Source: Nitrososphaerota archaeon (GTDB lineage Archaea > Thermoproteota > Nitrososphaeria_A > Caldarchaeales > JAVZCJ01). From it: a stretch of DNA of 64,000 bases. The stretch is taken from the NCBI GenBank assembly GCA_038874475.1, contig JAVZCJ010000008.1, forward strand, positions 1 through 64,000. Direction: 5' to 3'. The position numbers and the translations under genes are program-made. How positions within the stretch are numbered: the stretch's first letter is position 1; every line of letters starts with the position of its first letter. Positions 60,024 through 64,000 of the stretch are shown one piece after another. The notes below the pieces were generated by a model. That model searched no databases. It was given only the letters and a program-made list of their open reading frames with translations, and was not told where the DNA came from.

Positions 60024-60260
60024 TTGGGCCTCTTTTAAGCTTCAAAATGAATAAAAAAGATAGAAGCTTGGAAGGAGAAGGTTTAGGAACTCGCCCCAAA
60101 ACACTCCTTCAAGTACGATAAACATAATGAAGGATGGCGAAAGCCAACTGGAGCAATTGAAGGATGCTGAGCGAACGTAGCTATAAGGATAAATCATTAG
60201 CATTGAAAGAGGAGCTAGAGTTAGAGATGAGTTCGAAGTTACTTATACTTTAAGTTTAGA
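60024..60260 (+). other. G+C-elevated segment with inverted repeats in a 444-bp gap
   Basis: This stretch after leuS has clearly more G and C than other gaps. Complementary arms are CCTCTTT (near 60037-60043) with AAAGAGG (near 60208-60214), AAGCTTC with GAAGCTT (near 60040-60072), AAGGAG with CTCCTT (near 60074-60110), and a GGC-GAAA-GCC hairpin (near 60138). Short coding-like frames also appear (MNKKDRSLEGEGLG..., MKDGESQLEQLKDAERT). It is therefore either a structured RNA gene or a decayed insertion element. I could not match RNase P, SRP or 5S RNA signatures. Positions 60265-60417 show nothing further. Confidence 0.35.
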
Positions 60261-60417
60261 TTAAAATATAGGCTTTATTCTCTATTGGGAAATACTCACT
60301 TTTCCAGAACATAGGTATTCTAAAAGGTTCAAAGATAGCGATTCTTTAAATTCTTAAAAATTGAGTGCTTCATTATTTTTAATAAATTTTATAAGATTAT
60401 TGTAGATGAGATAAAAG

Positions 60418-60684
60418 ATGCCAGCACCAGGAGTTAAAGCTAGGATCGATAGATTTTGGAGAGCAATAATAAAGCTTCAAAAAATTACAAATGTAGATAT
60501 AGAGAAATTTATAGAAAATGAAAATTTAGTAGATGCAGGTGAACGTAATTTACAAGTGGCAATAGAGGCTACGATAGACATTAGTGAGGCTCTTATTGCA
60601 TATATGAAATGGAGAATACCAAAATCGTATAGAGATATTAGTTCAATACTATATGGAAGAAAAGAAAATAGATCCATAAAATAG
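60418..60684 (+). pseudogene. Truncated HepT-like HEPN protein
   Basis: The 88-codon frame reads KARIDRFWRAIIKLQKITNVD, then AGERNLQVAIEATIDISEALIAYMKWRIPKSYRDISSILYG, the first two helices of the HEPN/HepT (DUF86) family. It then ends in an unrelated KENRSIK. The normal protein has about 130-145 residues with the catalytic R-x4-H-x-Y motif in the missing last third, so RNase activity is not expected. The MntA nucleotidyltransferase antitoxin is also absent. It is best treated as a toxin-antitoxin remnant. Confidence 0.65.
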
Positions 60685-60810
60685 TATGAGATTTTTTCTT
60701 CACTCATTTTTATCTATAAATTTTTATATCATTTTGCTTTAATTATTAAGAGAGTATAAGAAGTAAAAATAAACAGAATATAAAAATATTAAATGGAGTT
60801 TGAAGATTAA

Positions 60811-61473
60811 ATGTTAAATATAGATTTTAAAAAAATTAAGGAAGCAGCATATGATTTAAGATTTTTATTAAATAGAGATTATAGAAAAGAATTTGCAATA
60901 GATTTTATTTCAAAAAAATATTCTCTTAATAAATTTGAACGTTCAATTCTTTATAGAGGAGTTTTAAAAGAAGATGAAGCAAAATTTATAAAATCTAAAA
61001 AAGTAAATGTAGAGCAACTTGTTAATGAAAAGGTTGTTATTGATGGATACAATGTTTTAAATACTATAAAAAATATTCAAGCAAATCAATTAGTAATCTA
61101 TTGTGATGATGGTGTAATTAGAGATATTTCTGAAATTCATTATGGATTTAAATTAGATGAAGATTCTATAAAAGCATTGAATAAAATTGTTAAAATACTT
61201 AATGAGTTGTTAATAAAAGAAGCTATTTTTTATTATGATTCAATGATTAGTAAAAGTGGAGAATTGGCAGCATTAACTAGAAAAATTATGGAAAAAGGAA
61301 AAATTAATGGAAATGCTATAGCTGAAAAAAGTGTTGATAGTAAAATAATTAAAGAGAAAGGAATAGTTTTAAGTAGCGACTCAATAATATTATTAAAAAT
61401 AGAGAAATTCTTTGATCTTCCAGAATATGTATTAAAAATTGAGAAAAGAGAGAATCAAATTTTATCGCTTTAA
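60811..61473 (+). CDS. DUF434 protein
   Basis: The 220-residue archaeal protein matches DUF434/COG2454. It has a helical N-terminal part (AAYDLRFLLNRDYRKEFAIDFISKKYSLNKFERSILYRGV) and a core with VVIDGYNVLNTI, YCDDGVIRDISEIHYGFKL and YYDSMISKSGELA, and it ends in VLSSDSIIL. The acidic residues in IDGYN, CDDG and YDSMIS and the final SSDS recall a PIN-like nuclease site, so nuclease activity is conceivable. It is alone between the HEPN fragment and tRNA-Arg. Confidence 0.75.
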   Translation: MLNIDFKKIKEAAYDLRFLLNRDYRKEFAIDFISKKYSLNKFERSILYRGVLKEDEAKFIKSKKVNVEQLVNEKVVIDGYNVLNTIKNIQANQLVIYCDDGVIRDISEIHYGFKLDEDSIKALNKIVKILNELLIKEAIFYYDSMISKSGELAALTRKIMEKGKINGNAIAEKSVDSKIIKEKGIVLSSDSIILLKIEKFFDLPEYVLKIEKRENQILSL

Positions 61474-61533
61474 TATTTTTCATAAAAAAATAAATATATC
61501 TATATTTAAGTTAAAATTGGAAAAAATAATGAT

Positions 61534-61638
61534 GGGCCCGTGGCCTAGTATGGACAAATTTGTCCTTTTTGGACAAATTATAAAAAAGGCGTCGGCCTTC
61601 TAAGCCGGAGATCCCGGGTTCAAATCCCGGCGGGCCCG
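61534..61638 (+). tRNA. tRNA-Arg (TCT) with an intron in the D-loop
   Basis: The acceptor stem is GGGCCCG (61534-61540) with CGGGCCC (61631-61637), the D stem GCC (61543-61545) with GGC (61588-61590), the anticodon stem TCGGC with GCCGG and the loop CTTCTAA. The anticodon TCT is at 61599-61601, the T arm is CCGGG-TTCAAAT-CCCGG, and the discriminator is G. The D-loop is 42 nt, about 30 longer than normal. It contains a perfect 9-bp hairpin, AATTTGTCC (61557-61565) with GGACAAATT (61571-61579), around T5. I read this as a non-canonical intron; the exact cut sites are not decided. CCA is not encoded. Confidence 0.93.
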
Positions 61639-61647
61639 TTGTGCTAT

Positions 61648-61995
61648 TTTATAGTCGAAACTTATAGAGCTACTAAAAAAGGAATAAAAATTAAAAGAAT
61701 AAAAAACACCTGATGATTGAATATTGATTATGAATATTATCTTCCATTAGAAGAATATAGAAAATATCGTGATGCTACATTAGAAGAAAGGGATAAATTT
61801 AAGGAAAAAATTAAGCCTCCAGAAAATACTATTAATGAATTTATTTCAATTATTAAATATTTAGAAATATTTATAACGAAAAAATATTGATATGAACATG
61901 AAAAATTAAGATAAATATTACAATCTTTAAAACATTTTGAAACTGTTACGGTAAGAAATTGAGAAATTGAAGTATATCGGAGAATAATTTACTAA
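61648..61995 (+). pseudogene. Coding frame interrupted by five in-frame stops
   Basis: One reading frame from 61648 to 61995 keeps protein-like text: VETYRATKKGIKIKRIKNT, then YEYYLPLEEYRKYRDATLEE and IKPPENTINEFISIIKYLEI, and later YEHEKLR, ILQSLKHFETVTVRN and EIEVYRRIIY. Stops fall at 61711, 61714, 61888, 61912 and 61960; four are TGA and one is TAA. There are no frameshifts. I do not recognise the family. Four of the stops could be former Trp codons. It fills the 505-bp gap between two tRNA genes, whose last 140 bases show nothing else. Confidence 0.45.
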
Positions 61996-62143
61996 AGTTC
62001 ATATTGAAAATCCAAATAATTAATAAAAGTGATTATAAGTATTTTTTATCCAATTTCCTTATTTCTTAAAAATGAGAAAAAATAAAATTTTTAGATATAA
62101 GATTCAAATATTTATATAGAAATTTTTTAAAAGAAAATAGGAA

Positions 62144-62243
62144 GGGCTGGTGGTCTAGCCTGGTGGGACAAAAAATTACCAAAGCCACCCTTACGAATCA
62201 TTAAGATAGGTGGAAGTCGCCAGTTCAAATCTGGCCCAGCCCA
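62144..62243 (+). tRNA. tRNA-Val (TAC) with two probable introns
   Basis: The acceptor stem is GGGCTGG (62144-62150) with CCAGCCC (62236-62242), the D stem GTC/GAC and the anticodon stem CCACC (62185-62189) with GGTGG (62209-62213). The anticodon TAC is at 62192-62194, the T arm GCCAG-TTCAAAT-CTGGC and the discriminator A. The gene is 100 nt against about 74 for a mature tRNA. Twelve extra bases lie in the anticodon loop (62196-62207), where CTTA and TAAG can form the exon-intron helix. About 14 extra bases (62170-62183) lie between the D stem and the anticodon stem, where an ACC pairs with GGT of the D-loop. Both lengths together account for the excess. Confidence 0.9.
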
Positions 62244-62411
62244 CTAAAATTTTTTTATCTTTTTTCTTGATTCTGTAATGATAATGAGATGAAAGTGAAG
62301 GAAAGCCAGAGGAGGATCTGATGAAATTAAATGATGTAACTTTTAATATTTAATTAGCTAACTCTTTTTGTATTCTAGTTACAAATTGTAAATTTTATAC
62401 CATGGCAGCAA

Positions 62412-62777
62412 TTAGTTGCGCTTAAGGTAAAGGATTATAATCGATATTATTGGTATGATGAAACCAATAGCTGCTGTAAATTGAATTGTTAATCCCCATA
62501 TATCAAAAAATATGGTTGCAATACTAACTAATATTGTACTCAAAAATCCCCACTTACGTCTTGTTAAAAGAGCGAAAGCAGCAATAAATCCAAAAACTCC
62601 TAATAATATAAACATCACAAAAAGTATAAGGGATGTTGTATATGAAATAGAGACATCTAAAAACTGTCCCATTCCTGCAGGTCCGCCCAATATTGCAAAA
62701 GAAAGCCTGCCAATAGATTGAAGAATCCATAGAAAGCTCACAAAAATGACCCCTTTAGTTATTTTTTCATATGTCAT
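62412..62777 (-). CDS. Four-helix membrane protein of unknown function
   Basis: The 121-residue protein has four hydrophobic helices (ITKGVIFVSFLWILQSIGRL, TTSLILFVMFILLGVFGFIAAFALL, WGFLSTILVSIATIFFDIWGL and IGFIIPIISIIILYL) with short polar loops and KRN at the end. It resembles small DUF-type membrane proteins encoded next to ABC-2 exporters, but I cannot assign a family. It follows the flavodoxin gene by six bases in the same operon. Confidence 0.6.
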   Translation of the reverse strand: MTYEKITKGVIFVSFLWILQSIGRLSFAILGGPAGMGQFLDVSISYTTSLILFVMFILLGVFGFIAAFALLTRRKWGFLSTILVSIATIFFDIWGLTIQFTAAIGFIIPIISIIILYLKRN

Positions 62778-62783
62778 CTTTTA

Positions 62784-63248
62784 TCAACTCTTTCTAAGTT
62801 GGATTGCTATATTCTTTCCAAATTCTTTGCATTTGGGAATTTCATCTTTTACAATAGGGCCTTTCATTCCTTGAACTTTTATGGATAAGCCAGATGTTAT
62901 CTGCTTCAATCCTGGAACTCTTTCGCTAATTCGTTTCTCCATTTTCTCTACAGCTTTTTTGAAATCTTTTCCCATGTATGTGTCAAAAACAGCAAATTTT
63001 TTCCCCTCCAACTTTAGCTCACCAAGTTTGTCGATGAAGCTTTTAATTCCCCTTGTGGGTCCACCCATATGATTTGGAGAGCCGATTATGATTAAATCAT
63101 AATCAGTGATAGTTTTAAGATCTACTTCTTTAAGTTCTTTAAGAGAAACTTCTATTCCATCAATCTCATTTATTCCTTCGATTATCTTCTCTGCTACACG
63201 TTTTGTGTTGCCATATTTTGATTCATAAATCACAATTATCTTTACCAT
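62784..63248 (-). CDS. Flavodoxin-family protein
   Basis: The 154-residue FMN protein has the phosphate loop IYESKYGNTKRVAEKI (residues 8-23), YDLIIIGSPNHMGGPTRGIKSFI with the isoalloxazine loop and FAVFDTYMGKDFKKAVEKME. Members act as low-potential electron carriers or FMN-dependent oxidases/reductases. The gene lies between an ABC-2 permease gene and a membrane protein gene on the same strand, so its role may be tied to the exporter or to stress response. The ATG at 63248 fits the family. Confidence 0.85.
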   Translation of the reverse strand: MVKIIVIYESKYGNTKRVAEKIIEGINEIDGIEVSLKELKEVDLKTITDYDLIIIGSPNHMGGPTRGIKSFIDKLGELKLEGKKFAVFDTYMGKDFKKAVEKMEKRISERVPGLKQITSGLSIKVQGMKGPIVKDEIPKCKEFGKNIAIQLRKS

Positions 63249-63342
63249 TACAATCTATCTCCTTTTTTAATAATTATGTTTTTAAAACATTTCAGAACCT
63301 TATACAATTATACTCCAACCTTAACGATCCCATATATAGCCT

Positions 63343-64000
63343 TCAGATTTTGTAATATTTTGCATAAAGAATTATACCTACTACTAAGATAGCTACGCAT
63401 GAAATGGAAACAATTGCAAAATCCAACAGTATGGTTGGACTGGTGAGAGTAGCTTCTCTTAGAAAGAGCGAGGTTAAAGCATCAGTAACATAATAACTTG
63501 GTACAAATTTACTAGCTATTTGAGATGCGGAAGAGAGTGAGGCTCCGACAAAAGTACCTAAGAAGAGTTGGGGAAGTACAAAAAGAAATGATAGCCCAGT
63601 GGCTGCACCAGATGTTTTAGCGATCGTAGCTGTGATTAAGCCAAAACCTACGTTGGATAAAGAGAAGATTAACACAAGTATAAAGGCTAGTACGTATACC
63701 AAAAAGTCTACGTTTGGTTTGAAACCTATAAGATATGCTGTGATGAAGACGAAAATTGCTTGAATTAAGGCTATAAGCATGTAAGATAAAACTTGGCTTG
63801 TTATGAACTCTGTTGAAGTTGTAGGAGTTGTTCGCATTCTTTTCATCATACCATTTTCGCGGTCTTGAGTGAAGGATTGTGCAACCATCATTATTATGAA
63901 GATTGAGGCGAAAGTAAACATACCAGGTGCCATAAACTCAAAAGTGGATAGCTGCTTTGTTTCTATAAATGATGAAATCTCTAGAATTATAGGAGTTGAA
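63343..64000 (-). CDS. ABC-2 type exporter permease, N-terminus beyond the window
   Basis: The visible C-terminal part (over 210 residues, open to the right edge) contains FASIFIIMMVAQSFTQDRENGMMKRMRTTPTTSTEFITSQVLSY, the family motif with the conserved Glu-Asn-Gly. Membrane helices (LIALIQAIFVFITAYLIG, LVYVLAFILVLIFSLSNVGFGLI, LSFLFVLPQLFLGTFVG, LLDFAIVSISCVAILVVGIILY) follow. This is the DrrB/NodJ-like ABC-2 type. The internal ATG at 63933 is not the start because the frame continues upstream. The ATPase gene is presumably further right. Confidence 0.82.
   Translation of the reverse strand, partial: STPIILEISSFIETKQLSTFEFMAPGMFTFASIFIIMMVAQSFTQDRENGMMKRMRTTPTTSTEFITSQVLSYMLIALIQAIFVFITAYLIGFKPNVDFLVYVLAFILVLIFSLSNVGFGLITATIAKTSGAATGLSFLFVLPQLFLGTFVGASLSSASQIASKFVPSYYVTDALTSLFLREATLTSPTILLDFAIVSISCVAILVVGIILYAKYYKI

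Noticed and set aside
60024-60260. RNase P RNA, SRP RNA or 5S rRNA
   Set aside because: The conserved RNase P strings (GGAAAGUC and ACAGAA types), the SRP domain helix 8 motif (GGAAGGGAGCA type) and the 5S pattern are all absent, so only an unassigned segment is reported.
62244-62411. Short frame with GAGGAGG before an ATG (about 62322) encoding about ten residues, and box C/D-like UGAUGA/CUGA strings
   Set aside because: The peptide ends after ten codons and the boxes are not in the right order or spacing. It may be the edge of a lost operon but is too weak to annotate.
1-64000. CRISPR array
   Set aside because: I saw no regularly spaced direct repeats of 24-40 bp and no cas genes.
1-64000. 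Complete insertion sequence or integrated virus
   Set aside because: No intact transposase, integrase or att duplication next to the tRNA genes was found. Only relict fragments of unknown origin are present.

Overview
This window is AT-rich archaeal DNA (about 30% G+C by eye) from a lineage near the TACK/Thermoproteota branch, probably thermophilic and probably uncultivated. The supporting evidence is: archaeal ribosomal proteins (L39e, L31e, S19e, P1), aIF6, prefoldin alpha, Nep1, Rpp21, SecE/Spt5, archaeal-type AlaRS and LeuRS; TATA-box promoters with many leaderless or GGTGA/GGAGG-led starts; frequent GTG and TTG starts; and tRNA genes that are G+C-rich islands carrying introns at both canonical and non-canonical positions. 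F420-dependent and tungsten aldehyde oxidoreductase genes fit an anaerobic, hot habitat. I cannot name the genus from sequence alone.

Layout. 0-9 kb is accessory: a NucS-like nuclease, a GIY-YIG nuclease, zinc-ribbon proteins, a cohesin/dockerin-type exported protein pair, a DpnII-type restriction enzyme with a divergent methyltransferase, and several decayed genes (McrB-like, HerA-like). An intron-bearing tRNA-Trp follows. 10-13 kb is an exporter operon (ABC ATPase, ABC-2 permease, NEW3-domain exported protein). 13.6-18.1 kb is a five-gene branched-chain-amino-acid-type ABC importer preceded by a long structured leader. 18.4-20.8 kb is a ferredoxin plus aldehyde:ferredoxin oxidoreductase pair. 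23.2-32.0 kb holds an AbrB-ACT regulator divergent from a tightly packed histidine operon, hisG-hisD-hisC-HAD phosphatase-hisB-hisH-hisA-hisF-hisI/hpt. 32.1-36.0 kb has a primase-like protein and the spermidine genes (SpeE and an AdoMet decarboxylase fused to a LAGLIDADG-like region). 36.4-39.4 kb carries pheA, a nitroreductase, an orphan corrinoid protein and nep1.

39.5-52.8 kb is informational housekeeping: rnp4, rps19e-pdcd5-rpl39e-rpl31e-eif6-pfdA-ftsY, then argF, KDPG aldolase, a cyclase and an F420 oxidoreductase, then secE-spt5-rpl11-rpl1-rpl10-rpl12-alaS. 52.8-56.5 kb has a different base composition and looks like an insertion (small DMT transporter, relicts, P-type H+-ATPase). The right end has leuS, a G+C-elevated segment of uncertain nature, a truncated HEPN protein, a DUF434 protein, intron-bearing tRNA-Arg and tRNA-Val, and an operon of ABC-2 permease, flavodoxin and a membrane protein that runs off the window.

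The most unusual items are: a roughly 190-nt leader before the importer operon with nested helices and a competing terminator-like hairpin; a HisI-purine phosphoribosyltransferase fusion that ends the histidine operon; an AdoMet decarboxylase-LAGLIDADG-winged-helix fusion; tRNAs with composite or double introns; an adjacent cohesin-type/dockerin-type gene pair; and a 75-bp promoter/start region duplicated in front of two unrelated genes.
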